From NCBI RefSeq assembly GCF_000157895.3, contig NC_022663.1:3658001-3722000 (forward strand): DNA of 64,000 bases, read 5' to 3'. Under the pieces are notes generated by a model, which did no database searches, had not been told where the DNA came from, and worked only from the letters and a program-made list of their open reading frames with translations. This DNA comes from Mycobacterium kansasii ATCC 12478. GTDB lineage: Bacteria > Actinomycetota > Actinomycetes > Mycobacteriales > Mycobacteriaceae. Position numbers and translations under genes: made by a program. Positions 41,019 to 52,351 of the stretch are shown piece after piece (position 1 is the stretch's first letter; every line of letters begins with the position of its first letter).

Positions 41019-41975
41019 CTAACAACCGGTGGGTTGGTTGACCAGGTTGGCCAACGGCTGCCCGTCGCGCAACCGCCGGCAATTCCGGACGGCCTCGGTC
41101 AGATAGCGCCGCATCGTGTCGGCGGTGTACCAGGTGACATGCGGTGTCAGCACGACGTTGTCCAGCGTTAGCAGCGGGTTGTCGGGCGCAACCGGCTCGA
41201 CGGCGAAAACGTCTAGCCCCGCTGCGGCCAGCCGCCCACCGCGCAACGCGGCCACCAGGGCATCCTCGTCGACCACCGCTCCCCGAGACGTGTCCACCAG
41301 CACCGAATCCGGCCTCATCCGGGCCAGCGCCCCGGCATCGATCAGCTGCTCGGTGTCGGTGGTCAACGGTACGTGCAGGGAGACGATATCGCTGCCGGCC
41401 AACAGTTGCGGCAGCGGACGCCAGCCGGGTCGCCCGTCGTCGCGGGTGCTCGTGTGCAGCACGGTGGCCCCCATCGCGGCGACAATGGTCGCGACCCGTT
41501 TGGCGACGTTCCCGTAGCCGATCAACCCGACCGTGCAACTGCCGATATCGCGAACTGTCTCGCCCAGTTGCGGGTCTGCTGGCCAGCCCCGGTCCTCGCG
41601 CACCGCGGCATCGAGTGTCGGTAGCCGGCGCAGCGCGGCCAGCATCAGCAGCACCGTGCCCTCGGCGACCGAGGGAGCGTTGGCGCCCGGCATATTGGCC
41701 ACCGCGATACCGCGCCGCGTCGCTGCCGCCACGTCGATGGTGTTCACCCCGGCGCCGAATTTGTGCACCAGCCGCAGCCGGGGGCCTTGTGCCAAGTCTT
41801 CACCCGTCAATGGGCGAAGCACATGCCATATCACTTCTGCTTCGTGCAGTTCGCGGTAGAAGCCGGTGTCGTCATTGTCGGCGCACCATCGGATGTCGAG
41901 CCAATCACGTTCGGCCGCAACGAGATCAAGGACCTTATCGCCGGGAGCGAAGTGGGCGAGAACTCTCAGCGCCAC
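41019..41975 (-). CDS. D-isomer-specific 2-hydroxyacid dehydrogenase
   Basis: 318 residues. The NAD-binding motif is VGLIGYGNVAKR with GxGxxA (Gly153, Gly155, Ala158) instead of the usual last Gly. The catalytic triad of the family is present: Arg231 (DTSRGAVVDEDAL), Glu260 (DVFAVEP) and His279 (LTPHVTW). It should reduce a 2-keto acid or oxidise a D-2-hydroxy acid, substrate unknown. The GTG at 41975 lies inside the end of the hydrolase gene (10-base overlap), so the two are translationally coupled. I do not recall this gene at the same place in M. tuberculosis. Confidence 0.88.
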   Translation of the reverse strand: MALRVLAHFAPGDKVLDLVAAERDWLDIRWCADNDDTGFYRELHEAEVIWHVLRPLTGEDLAQGPRLRLVHKFGAGVNTIDVAAATRRGIAVANMPGANAPSVAEGTVLLMLAALRRLPTLDAAVREDRGWPADPQLGETVRDIGSCTVGLIGYGNVAKRVATIVAAMGATVLHTSTRDDGRPGWRPLPQLLAGSDIVSLHVPLTTDTEQLIDAGALARMRPDSVLVDTSRGAVVDEDALVAALRGGRLAAAGLDVFAVEPVAPDNPLLTLDNVVLTPHVTWYTADTMRRYLTEAVRNCRRLRDGQPLANLVNQPTGC

Positions 41976-43081
41976 CGGTCGGCGATCCAGTTGGCGATGG
42001 TGTCGGCCTGCTCGTCGCGCGCACCCGGTGTGGTGAAGTAGTGGTCGGTGTCGATCGAGGTCCGGGTCTTGTCGGTGCCGGCGAGCGCGTCGTAGATGCG
42101 TTGGGCGTCTGAGGGAAAAACTCCGGTGTCGGCGTCGGCGTTGATCACCAGCGCCGGGCAGGTGATGCGGGCCAAGTGCGGCTCGGCCCGGGTCTGGGCC
42201 TCCCGCAGACTCCACATGCCCAGCCAGTTGCGCAGTGTGCAGGCCGCGGCGATGCCGTGCGCGGAGCGGTTGGCTTTCAGGGGCGTGCCCGCGTAGCACG
42301 AGTTTGGCTGACGTTTGGTCGGTTCGATGGTGGCGTCGACCATACGGGGGTCGGCCCAGGTTCGCATCACGGCAAACGGCCGATCCGAAAAACCTGCGGC
42401 GCGTATCCGTTTCAGCTCGGCTTGCGCCCATTCGGTAATGCGCTCGTTGCGCGCTACCTGAGCGGCGCGATATCGGACGAGAAACTCGGGGGAGTAGGGC
42501 GGTCCGTGGTCCCTGTTGAACAGGTCCAGATGGGGATCGGTTGCCACCGGGTCATTTTCGTCGACGACGGCGGCGTCCATCCAGGCGGTGAGCACATCAG
42601 GGCGGCCGGGGTGGGCGGCGGTGGCGACGTAGCCGTCGGCAGTGGGCAACTCGGTCACCCCGGCCGCCGGGCGCATACCGTCCAGCGGTGTGACGTTCGG
42701 GTCGACGGCCTGTGACTGATAGGCGGCCATCAGCGAACCTCCCCCCGAATTACCCAGTAATATCACCGTTTCCACGTCCTTGACCTCGCGCAGCCAGCGC
42801 ACCCCGACGCCGATGTCGACCAGTGCGTGGTCGAGCAGAAAATTGCTTTCGAAACCGCGAAACCTGGTGTTCCAGCCCAGAAATGCGACGCCTCGGGTGG
42901 CCATGTACTCGGCGAGGTAGTGCTCGGAGAAGTCGATCTGGTAGTGGGTGGCGATCATCGCCACCGTAGGTTTGGTTCCGGCGACGTGGTGGTAGAGGCC
43001 CTGGCACGGGTGTCCGCCAGCACCGGCGCGTCCGGCGGTCGGCGACGGCAGTCCGACGAATTCGCGTGCTGAATTTGGCAA
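41966..43081 (-). CDS. Alpha/beta hydrolase (Rv0272c-like)
   Basis: About 371 residues with an alpha/beta-hydrolase fold. The nucleophile elbow is LLGNSGGGSL (G-x-S-x-G). The acid is in NADADTGVFPSDAQ and the base His in DTDHYF near the C-terminus. The substrate is not known; esters or thioesters of lipids are likely. The TTG at 43081 is preferred because AGGAGG lies nine bases upstream and it lets the protein start PNSAREFVGL; an ATG at 43102 would overlap the end of the TetR gene by 20 bases. It sits between the TetR gene and the hydroxyacid dehydrogenase in one operon. Confidence 0.85.
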   Translation of the reverse strand: MPNSAREFVGLPSPTAGRAGAGGHPCQGLYHHVAGTKPTVAMIATHYQIDFSEHYLAEYMATRGVAFLGWNTRFRGFESNFLLDHALVDIGVGVRWLREVKDVETVILLGNSGGGSLMAAYQSQAVDPNVTPLDGMRPAAGVTELPTADGYVATAAHPGRPDVLTAWMDAAVVDENDPVATDPHLDLFNRDHGPPYSPEFLVRYRAAQVARNERITEWAQAELKRIRAAGFSDRPFAVMRTWADPRMVDATIEPTKRQPNSCYAGTPLKANRSAHGIAAACTLRNWLGMWSLREAQTRAEPHLARITCPALVINADADTGVFPSDAQRIYDALAGTDKTRTSIDTDHYFTTPGARDEQADTIANWIADRWR

Positions 43082-43082
43082 T

Positions 43083-43700
43083 TCAGTGAACCTCCTCGCC
43101 ATAAATGGCCCGGTAGTAGATGTTGGCCAGGGTACGAATGCAGGCCTGGTCGTCGGGTTCTCTGGCACGGGCACCGCTGAGCTGGAGGTAGCAGAACTGG
43201 TTGAACATGGCCACGATCGCCTCGGCGACAAGCTGGGGGTCGTCGTCGGGGCAAAACCCTTGCGACTGGGCGCGCTGGACCGTTTCGGTGATGAAAGAGA
43301 GTGGTATCGCGCATATCTCGGACCAGTATTGCGCGAAGTCGTCGTTGACCATCGCCAGCTGTGACACGCTGATCATCTCCGCGAGGCGGTTGCGGTAGGT
43401 CTGCCAGTGCGCGGCCGCAGCCTCGTATGCGCGCTCACGGTTGGACAGGCCATGCCGGGTCACGGACTGGGCCCGCTCGTTGGCTTCGTCGCGGAAGCCC
43501 AGTGCCCACTGACGCACCATGGCTTCCTTGGAGTCGTAGTAGTTGTAGAAGGATGCTGTCGATCGGCCGGCCTCGGCGGCAATGTCGGCGACGGTCGTGG
43601 CCAGGATTCCCTTGCGCGCGATAACCGTTCGAGCGGCCGTGTCGATCGCCGCGTGGGTCCGCCGGCCGCGGTGCGTCGGAAACACGGACACCGGGCGCAC
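43083..43700 (-). CDS. TetR-family regulator (Rv0273c-like)
   Basis: 205 residues. The N-terminal TetR helix-turn-helix is VIARKGILATTVADIAAEAGRSTASFYNYYDSKEAMV (about 29-65, continuous helices), followed by a helical effector domain. It leads the leftward operon with the hydrolase and the dehydrogenase, so it likely controls those genes and itself, and possibly the divergent VOC gene across 83 bp. The AT-rich stretch GTTAGATTCATATTTACG between them is a candidate operator and promoter. Start ATG at 43700. Confidence 0.9.
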   Translation of the reverse strand: MRPVSVFPTHRGRRTHAAIDTAARTVIARKGILATTVADIAAEAGRSTASFYNYYDSKEAMVRQWALGFRDEANERAQSVTRHGLSNRERAYEAAAAHWQTYRNRLAEMISVSQLAMVNDDFAQYWSEICAIPLSFITETVQRAQSQGFCPDDDPQLVAEAIVAMFNQFCYLQLSGARAREPDDQACIRTLANIYYRAIYGEEVH

Positions 43701-43783
43701 CTCCTCTGGAGCGAAACTGAACCTGATGTTAGATTCATATTTACGTCTTAGCCAGGGGTCGGGGGACCGATCGGAGCCGCACG

Positions 43784-44368
43784 ATGATCAAGCCGCACAA
43801 CACCAACACCGAGTTCGAACTCGGCGGAATCAACCACGTCGCGCTGGTGTGTTCGGACATGGCGCGCACCGTGGACTTCTACAGCAACATCCTGGGCATG
43901 CCGTTGATCAAATCGCTCGACCTGCCCGGCGGCCAGGGACAGCACTTCTTCTTCGACGCCGGCAACGGCGACTGCGTCGCGTTCTTCTGGTTCGCCGACG
44001 CGCCTGATCGGGTACCGGGCATCTCCTCGCCCGGCGCCATCCCGGGGATCGGGGACATCACCAGCGCGGTGAGCACCATGAACCATCTCGCGTTCCACGT
44101 TCCGGCCGAAAAGTTCGACGCGTACCGGCAGCGGCTGAAGGACAAGGGGGTGCGTGTCGGCCCGGTGCTCAATCATGACCACAGCGAGATGCAGGTCTCG
44201 GCGACCGTGCATCCGGGGGTGTACGTGCGCTCATTCTATTTCCAGGATCCCGATGGCATCACCCTTGAATTTGCATGCTGGGTAAAGGAATTCACCGAGA
44301 GCGACACCCCTGCCGTCCCCCGGACGGCAGCCGACCGGCGCCCCGCGGCGGTGGCTAGCAAGCCGTGA
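43784..44368 (+). CDS. VOC-family (glyoxalase/extradiol dioxygenase-like) protein (Rv0274-like)
   Basis: 194 residues, near Rv0274 (193). It has two vicinal-oxygen-chelate beta-alpha-beta-beta-beta modules: INHVALVCSDMARTVDFYSNILGMPLIKS and MNHLAFHVPAEKFDAYRQRLKDKGV. The metal-ligand candidates are His18 (NHVAL), His100 (NHLAF) and the Glu of DGITLEFACW. It may be a glyoxalase, dioxygenase or thiol-dependent resistance protein; the reaction is not determined. It diverges from the TetR operon and its stop overlaps the start of the membrane protein gene (GTGA), so the two are coupled. Confidence 0.88.
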   Translation: MIKPHNTNTEFELGGINHVALVCSDMARTVDFYSNILGMPLIKSLDLPGGQGQHFFFDAGNGDCVAFFWFADAPDRVPGISSPGAIPGIGDITSAVSTMNHLAFHVPAEKFDAYRQRLKDKGVRVGPVLNHDHSEMQVSATVHPGVYVRSFYFQDPDGITLEFACWVKEFTESDTPAVPRTAADRRPAAVASKP

Positions 44369-44913
44369 CAGACGGCATTTTGACCGACGATCAGATCGCC
44401 GCATTGAGTCCAGAGCAACGGCGAGAGCTCATTTCCCGGCTGGAGCGGCCACTGGGTGAGTTGGTGGACGAGACCACCCTCGCGCGGACTAGGCGCATCC
44501 GGTTGCGGCTGGTCATCGGCTGCGCTCTGGTACTGATCCCGTGGACGGTATTTCTGGGGCTGACCTTGCCGGCCAACTACGTCGCGAACAATTGGCCGGC
44601 CACCTGGGTGGGTTTCGACGTCCTGCTGGTCGGGTTCATGACGGCCACGGCGGTGCTGGGCTACCTGCGCCGCCAGCTGTTGCTGCTCACCGCGTTCACC
44701 ACAGGGGTACTGCTGATCTGTGACGCCTGGTTCGATCTGATGACGGCCGGGCCGGACGAGCGGTGGTGGTCGGTACTCACCGCGATCTTCCTCGAGCTGC
44801 CGGTGGCCATCGTGATGATCACCAGCGCGCAGCGCATCATGCGCCTTACCCTCGCGCGGCTCTGGCTGATCCGACCCGGGACGCGGCTGTGGCACCTGCC
44901 GCTGTTTCCGTGA
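44365..44913 (+). CDS. Four-helix membrane protein of unknown function
   Basis: 182 residues. A cytoplasmic N-terminal segment (1-47) is followed by four hydrophobic helices at about 49-68, 80-100, 107-122 and 135-153, then a short basic tail. No family is recognised with confidence. The GTG start overlaps the VOC stop by four bases, so the two proteins are made together and the membrane protein may serve the same pathway. Its last 68 bases overlap the 3' end of the TetR gene on the other strand. I do not recall it at this place in M. tuberculosis. Confidence 0.75.
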   Translation: MTDGILTDDQIAALSPEQRRELISRLERPLGELVDETTLARTRRIRLRLVIGCALVLIPWTVFLGLTLPANYVANNWPATWVGFDVLLVGFMTATAVLGYLRRQLLLLTAFTTGVLLICDAWFDLMTAGPDERWWSVLTAIFLELPVAIVMITSAQRIMRLTLARLWLIRPGTRLWHLPLFP

Positions 44914-45565
44914 GGTGGTAGAGCTTCGGGTCGGCGAGTTCGTCGAGCAACGACGCGAGCTGGTCGACGAGCTGGTCCGGGTCGAGTTGCAGGTCCCCGG
45001 CCAGCCAGGCGCTGATGGTCTGGCCGACACCGCCGACGACGAAGTGCGCGCCCGCCTTGATGTGCTCGTTTGCCGTGATGCGCAGCGCGTTGCCGGCATG
45101 CTGGCCGGACAACATGGCGAACAGCGCGCTGGATTCGGCGCGCTTACGCATCACCACGGGATTGGCCAGTTGGGTGCTGAACAGCAGGCGTCCGATGCGG
45201 GCGTCGCCGGCGATGGCCTGCACCACATTGGCCATCCCGGCGCGAGCCTGCTCGTGTGACGGTACCGCCGCCACCGCGGCCTGGGTGGTGGTGGCCAGCT
45301 CGGCGACCACCCAGTCGAACACGCCGCTGACGAATTCGTCCTTGTCGGCGAAACTTTCGTAGAAATACCGGGCGGACAGGCCGGCCCGGCGGCAGACGCC
45401 GCGGACCGTGAGTTCAGCGATGTCGCCGTCGTCGCAACCGAGCAGGTCCAGGCCGGCGTCCAGGAGTTGCCGACGCCGCGCCGCCAGTCGCTGGGCCGCC
45501 TCGACGCCGCGGTACGGACGTGCGGAGGGTTCGACTGAACCGGAGTCTTCGGTCACGAACGCCAT
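44846..45565 (-). CDS. TetR-family regulator (Rv0275c-like)
   Basis: 239 residues. The N-terminal helix-turn-helix ELTVRGVCRRAGLSARYFYESFADKDEFV (about 51-79) has the TetR pattern, followed by a helical regulatory domain and an Ala-rich C-terminus (TETAAGATAASRVGSARAARG). It diverges from the DUF2236 gene with 81 bp between starts, so it probably controls that gene and itself. The 3' end overlaps the convergent membrane-protein gene by 68 bases. Confidence 0.88.
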   Translation of the reverse strand: MAFVTEDSGSVEPSARPYRGVEAAQRLAARRRQLLDAGLDLLGCDDGDIAELTVRGVCRRAGLSARYFYESFADKDEFVSGVFDWVVAELATTTQAAVAAVPSHEQARAGMANVVQAIAGDARIGRLLFSTQLANPVVMRKRAESSALFAMLSGQHAGNALRITANEHIKAGAHFVVGGVGQTISAWLAGDLQLDPDQLVDQLASLLDELADPKLYHLTETAAGATAASRVGSARAARG

Positions 45566-45646
45566 CTTGACACCAGGGCGAGGATTCGGACAAGATCAGG
45601 AAACGGCTGTTAGCACAATTTGCGGGCCGGCTCGGCAGGAGGACGT

Positions 45647-46558
45647 ATGGTGGCAACTTCCGCTGCGGTTCGCCAGCCCATTCCCCATGTCGAACGTCCG
45701 GTGGCCGACCCACCCCGGCCCGGGCGGGCCAGGCGCGGGCGGTCGTCCGCCACCGAGGACAACTTGATGGGTATCGCGCTGCTGGCCGGTCCGGCCAACG
45801 TCATCATGCAGCTGGCGCGACCCGGCGTCGGCTGCGGCGTGGTGGAGAGCCGGGTCGAGAGCGGCCGTTTGGACCTGCACCCGATCAAGCGGACGCGCAC
45901 CACCTTTACCTATATCGCGGTGGCCATGGCTGGCAGCGACGAGCAGAAGGCCGCTTACCGCCGCGCGGTGAACCGGGCGCACGCTCAGGTGTACTCGACA
46001 TCCGAAAGTCCGGTGCAGTACAACGCATTTGACCCCGAGTTGCAGCTGTGGGTGGCGGCATGTATGTGCAAGGGCGCGGCTGATGTGCACCGCATCTTCG
46101 TCGGCGAATTGGACGATGTTGAGGCCGAGCGACATTACCGCGAGACGATGGCGCTGGCCACCACGCTGCAGGTACCCGCGGAGATGTGGCCGCCGGATCG
46201 AGCTGCTTTTGACCGGTACTGGCAAGATTCGCTGGAAAAGGTGCGTATCGACGGCGCCGTTCGCGACTACCTGTATCCGATTGCCGCAGCCCGGATACCG
46301 GGTGTTCCCGTGCCCGGCGTGCTGCGCAAGGTTCCGGAAAGTATCGCGCTGCTGATCACCACTGGCTTTCTGCCGCAACGGTTTCGCGACGAGATGCGGT
46401 TACCCTGGGATGCCGGCAGGCAACGGTGTTTCGACCGGCTGATGGCGGTGATAGGGGCGCTGAACGGCATGATGCCGCGGGCCGTCCGGCAATTCCCGTT
46501 CAACCTGATGCTCTGGGACTTGGACCGGCGGATCAAGGCCGGGCGCCCGTTGGTGTAG
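45647..46558 (+). CDS. DUF2236 / oxygenase MpaB family protein (Rv0276-like)
   Basis: 303 residues of the DUF2236 (latex-clearing-protein/MpaB) family. Members with studied activity are haem b oxygenases cleaving isoprenoids, or toxin-pathway enzymes. Blocks are ALLAGPANVIMQLARPGVG, ESGRLDLHPIKRTRTTFTYIAVAMAG, RAHAQVYSTSESPVQYNAFDPELQLWVAACM and the C-terminal QFPFNLMLWDLDRRIK. The ATG at 45647 follows AGGAGG with four-base spacing; a TTG at 45620 is less likely. It diverges from the TetR gene. Substrate unknown. Confidence 0.88.
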   Translation: MVATSAAVRQPIPHVERPVADPPRPGRARRGRSSATEDNLMGIALLAGPANVIMQLARPGVGCGVVESRVESGRLDLHPIKRTRTTFTYIAVAMAGSDEQKAAYRRAVNRAHAQVYSTSESPVQYNAFDPELQLWVAACMCKGAADVHRIFVGELDDVEAERHYRETMALATTLQVPAEMWPPDRAAFDRYWQDSLEKVRIDGAVRDYLYPIAAARIPGVPVPGVLRKVPESIALLITTGFLPQRFRDEMRLPWDAGRQRCFDRLMAVIGALNGMMPRAVRQFPFNLMLWDLDRRIKAGRPLV

Positions 46559-46674
46559 CGGGTGAGAGCCCCGCCTTGAGTGGCCAACTTGCTTGGGCGC
46601 TTGCCCACCAATGCCGGCCGGCGCCAGGAGCATTGCCCACGAAACCGCGGTTGCCGTAGACCCGAGCCGTCCGG

Positions 46675-49437
<2,763 letters not shown>

Positions 49438-49685
49438 CTGACACCTCCCGATACGCCATGACTGCGTTGTCATGCCGATCTGGAGCCTCCCCCGTCACCA
49501 GAGAAAATCGGCCAATACAGCGTATCGCTGCGCGGCCGACACAGTTGTGGGTTTGCCCGAAATCCGGGCTAGGTTTTGCGAGCCGGCGTCCGCGACCGCG
49601 CACCGTGACGGTGATGGACCGCGCGGGGCCGAGTCACATCGATTACGGGACTTGCACTGCGCCCTCCCCGGTGGTCGAATAGCGA

Positions 49686-49706
49686 TAATGAAAATCATGT
49701 TCATCA
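49686..49706 (+). promoter_or_regulatory. Zur-type palindrome in front of the PPE3-like gene
   Basis: A 21-bp near-palindrome beginning TAATGAAAATCATGTTCA, with TGA/TCA arms, only 16 bases before the GTG of the PPE gene. It matches the AT-rich mycobacterial Zur operator, and the same 18-base core recurs before eccA3. PPE3 (Rv0280) and ESX-3 are known Zur targets in M. tuberculosis. The closeness to the start codon suggests a very short leader or leaderless mRNA. Confidence 0.8.
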
Positions 49707-49722
49707 TCCGCAGCAGCTCGCG

Positions 49723-51297
49723 GTGATGTGGCCGGTGTGGATGGCGTCGCCGCCGGAGGTGCACTCGGCGTTGCTCAGCAGCGGCCCGGGACCCGGCTCC
49801 CTGCTGTCCGCCGCCGCGGCGTGGTCGGCGCTGAGCGCCGAATACGGCACCGCTGCAGACGAGCTCATGGTCGTACTGGGCGCGGTCCAGGGCGGCGCCT
49901 GGGAAGGTCCCAGCGCTGAGCGGTATGTGGCCGCCCACGTGCCCTATCTGATGTGGTTGATGCAAGCCGGCACAGTCAGTGCGGCCGCGGCGGCGCGGCA
50001 TGAAACCGTGGCCGCCGCCTACAGCAGCGCGCTTGGCGCGATGCCGACGCTGGCCGAGTTGGCGGCCAACCATGCCATCCACGGCGTCCTGGTGGCGACG
50101 AACTTCTTCGGGATCAACACCATCCCGATCGCGCTCAACGAAGCCGACTACGTGCGGATGTGGATCCAGGCGGCCACCACCATGGCGACCTACGAAGCGG
50201 TGTCCGGCGCGGCTGTCGCATCCACACCGCAGACTTCCCCGGCGCCGCAGATTGTGACAGCCGAAGCCGACGACGGCCATGACCATGAACACGGGGGTGA
50301 CCCCACCCCAATCGACAACTTCGTTGCCGAAGTCCTGCGCATCATCACCGGTGGCCGGGTGATATGGGATCCCGCCGAAGGCACCGTCAACGGAATCCCC
50401 TACGACGAGTATACGAATGCGGCCCAACCCATCTGGTGGCTTGTTCGTGCGCTCGAATTCAGCCAGGACTTTCAAACGTTCGCCAAGGAACTGTTCACCA
50501 ACCCGGCGGCGGCGATGCAATTCCTCGTCGAACTGATGCTGTTCGACTGGCCGACCCACGTCGCGCAGATCATCCAAGCGCTCAGCCAGTCCCCGCAGTT
50601 GCTCGCTGTCGCTGTCAGCGGCGCCATCTCCAACCTGGGGGCGGTGACCGGCTTCGCCGGGCTGTCTGGCCTGGCCGGAATCCAGCCGGCCGGGATACCG
50701 GTCGCGGCGCCGATAGCCGCCGCGCCCACCATGGTGCCGGTCGCCGCCATGACTCCGACCGTTACCGCGTCGGCCGCAGCGCCTGCGCCGGCGCCGGCGC
50801 CGGCCTCCATGACCAGCACAGCGGCCGGCCCCGGCCCGGCACCGCCGCCGGCCCCGGCTGCACCGGGCATCGGCTATCCCTTCCTGGTGGGTGGCGGTCC
50901 GGGCATCGGGTTCGGCGACGGGATGAGCAGCAGCGCTGCCGCCAGTGCCAAGAAGAAGGCGCCCGAACCCGATTCCGCCGCCGCGGCCGCCACGGCAGCC
51001 GCCCGTGAGCAGGCCCGACGGCGGCGGCGCCGCAGCGCAGCGCTGCGCGGCTACGGCGACGAGTTTATGGACGTTGAGGTCAGCCCGGACTGGGACCTAC
51101 CGCAGGACGAAGAGCCGGCTGCGCCGACCGCCTCGGATCAAGGTGCGGCGAACCTGGGATTCGCCGGCACAATTCACAAGGACACAGCCGGCGCGGCGGC
51201 AGGCTTGGCCACGCTGGCCGGTGATCAGTTCGATGCCGGACCCAGGGAGCCGATGCTCCCCGGTACCTGGGAGCCAGACGGCCCAGCCAGGCATTAA
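49723..51297 (+). CDS. PPE-PPW family protein (PPE3/Rv0280-like)
   Basis: 524 residues. The N-terminal PPE domain (about 1-180) contains PVWMASPPEVHSALLSSGPG and VATNFFGINTIPIALNEADY; the C-terminus has the PPW pair GFAGT and PREPMLPGTW. Between them are Ala/Pro-rich linkers and a run of six Arg (residues 432-437) followed by GYGDEF. PPE proteins are secreted with PE partners by ESX systems. The start is GTG at 49723 or ATG at 49726; no Shine-Dalgarno sequence is seen and a Zur palindrome ends 16 bases upstream. It is expected to be induced by zinc limitation. Confidence 0.92.
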   Translation: MMWPVWMASPPEVHSALLSSGPGPGSLLSAAAAWSALSAEYGTAADELMVVLGAVQGGAWEGPSAERYVAAHVPYLMWLMQAGTVSAAAAARHETVAAAYSSALGAMPTLAELAANHAIHGVLVATNFFGINTIPIALNEADYVRMWIQAATTMATYEAVSGAAVASTPQTSPAPQIVTAEADDGHDHEHGGDPTPIDNFVAEVLRIITGGRVIWDPAEGTVNGIPYDEYTNAAQPIWWLVRALEFSQDFQTFAKELFTNPAAAMQFLVELMLFDWPTHVAQIIQALSQSPQLLAVAVSGAISNLGAVTGFAGLSGLAGIQPAGIPVAAPIAAAPTMVPVAAMTPTVTASAAAPAPAPAPASMTSTAAGPGPAPPPAPAAPGIGYPFLVGGGPGIGFGDGMSSSAAASAKKKAPEPDSAAAAATAAAREQARRRRRRSAALRGYGDEFMDVEVSPDWDLPQDEEPAAPTASDQGAANLGFAGTIHKDTAGAAAGLATLAGDQFDAGPREPMLPGTWEPDGPARH

Positions 51298-51307
51298 TGT
51301 CGGTTGA

Positions 51308-52213
51308 ATGCGTAGTGAAGGTGACACCTGGGACATCAACACGAGTGTCGGATCGACCGCGCTTTTCGTCGCCACCGCACGGGCTTTGGAGGCCCAAAAG
51401 CCCGACCCGCTGGCCGTCGATCCATATGCGGAACTGTTCTGTCGGGCCGTTGGCGGTTCCTGGGCCGACGTGCTCGACGGCAAGGCTCCCGGCCACGACT
51501 TGAAAAGCGAGGAGTTCGGCGAGCACTTCGTCAATTTCCAAGGTGCCCGCACCAGGTACTTTGACGCCTACTTCCAGCGGACCGCCGACGCCGGAGCGCG
51601 CCAGGTGGTCATCTTGGCGGCGGGACTGGACTCACGCGCCTACCGGCTGCCCTGGCCGGATGGAACCACGGTCTTCGAGCTGGATCGGCCGCCGGTGCTC
51701 GATTTCAAGCGCGAGGTGCTGTCCCGGCACGGCGCCACGCCGCGCGCCGTGCGACGTGAAATCGCGGTCGATCTGCGGGAAGACTGGCCGCAAGCGTTGC
51801 AAGAAAACGGCTTTGATCCTGCTAAACCGTCGGCGTGGATCGCCGAGGGGCTGCTGATCTATCTTCCGGCCGCCGCGCAGGAGCAGCTGTTCACCGGCAT
51901 TGACAACCTCGCCTGCCCAGGCAGCCACGCCGCCGTGGAGGACGGAAGCCCGCTTCCCCCGGAGGAATTCGCCGCAAAAGTGGAAGAAGAACGGGCCGTC
52001 GTCGCGGCCGGTGACGCGAATCCGTTTTTCCAGCTGGTCTACAACGAGCAGTGCGCACCGGCCACCGAGTGGTTCGGGGCACATGGCTGGACTGCCCTCG
52101 GTACTCCGTTGGTCGAGTACCTTCGTGAGGTCGACCGGCCGGTGCCGGAACCGGGGACCGAGGCCGGGGCGCTGTTTGTGCGCAACACTCTGGTGAGTGC
52201 CACCAAGCCGTAG
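51308..52213 (+). CDS. SAM-dependent methyltransferase (Rv0281-like, leucine carboxyl methyltransferase family)
   Basis: 301 residues, near Rv0281 (302). It belongs to the large mycobacterial S-adenosylmethionine-dependent methyltransferase family. The SAM-binding block is VVILAAGLDSRAYRLPWPDG (about 100-119) with the acidic FELDRPPVL following; AWIAEGLLIYLP is also typical. The substrate is not known. It starts 10 bp after the PPE stop, so it is probably cotranscribed with that Zur-controlled gene. The same PPE-methyltransferase order is found in M. tuberculosis. Confidence 0.92.
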   Translation: MRSEGDTWDINTSVGSTALFVATARALEAQKPDPLAVDPYAELFCRAVGGSWADVLDGKAPGHDLKSEEFGEHFVNFQGARTRYFDAYFQRTADAGARQVVILAAGLDSRAYRLPWPDGTTVFELDRPPVLDFKREVLSRHGATPRAVRREIAVDLREDWPQALQENGFDPAKPSAWIAEGLLIYLPAAAQEQLFTGIDNLACPGSHAAVEDGSPLPPEEFAAKVEEERAVVAAGDANPFFQLVYNEQCAPATEWFGAHGWTALGTPLVEYLREVDRPVPEPGTEAGALFVRNTLVSATKP

Positions 52214-52313
52214 GCGCGTCGGAAGAAGCAATGAGTTCGCCCTGCGCGGGAACTTTTCCGGGCCGGCGTACGACTACTGACGGCCCGCCACGTATTCCGG
52301 CAAGGAGGCCTGC

Positions 52314-52349
52314 ATGGCGCTAGCGGCTGCTCTCGACCGACTGGCGTGA
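52314..52349 (+). CDS. 11-codon upstream ORF leading into the second PPE gene
   Basis: AAGGAGG (52302-52308) lies five bases before ATG 52314, giving MALAAALDRLA and a TGA that ends two bases before the PPE ATG. The PPE gene itself has no Shine-Dalgarno sequence, so ribosomes may load here and reinitiate. It could be a leader peptide or only a coupling device. Confidence 0.5.
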   Translation: MALAAALDRLA

Positions 52350-52351
52350 CT

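Noticed and set aside
49697..49726. Nine-codon ORF starting inside the first Zur palindrome and ending on the PPE ATG (TGATG)
   Set aside because: Its start lies within the operator, so a Zur-controlled transcript would begin at or after it; without a ribosome site it is unlikely to be translated.
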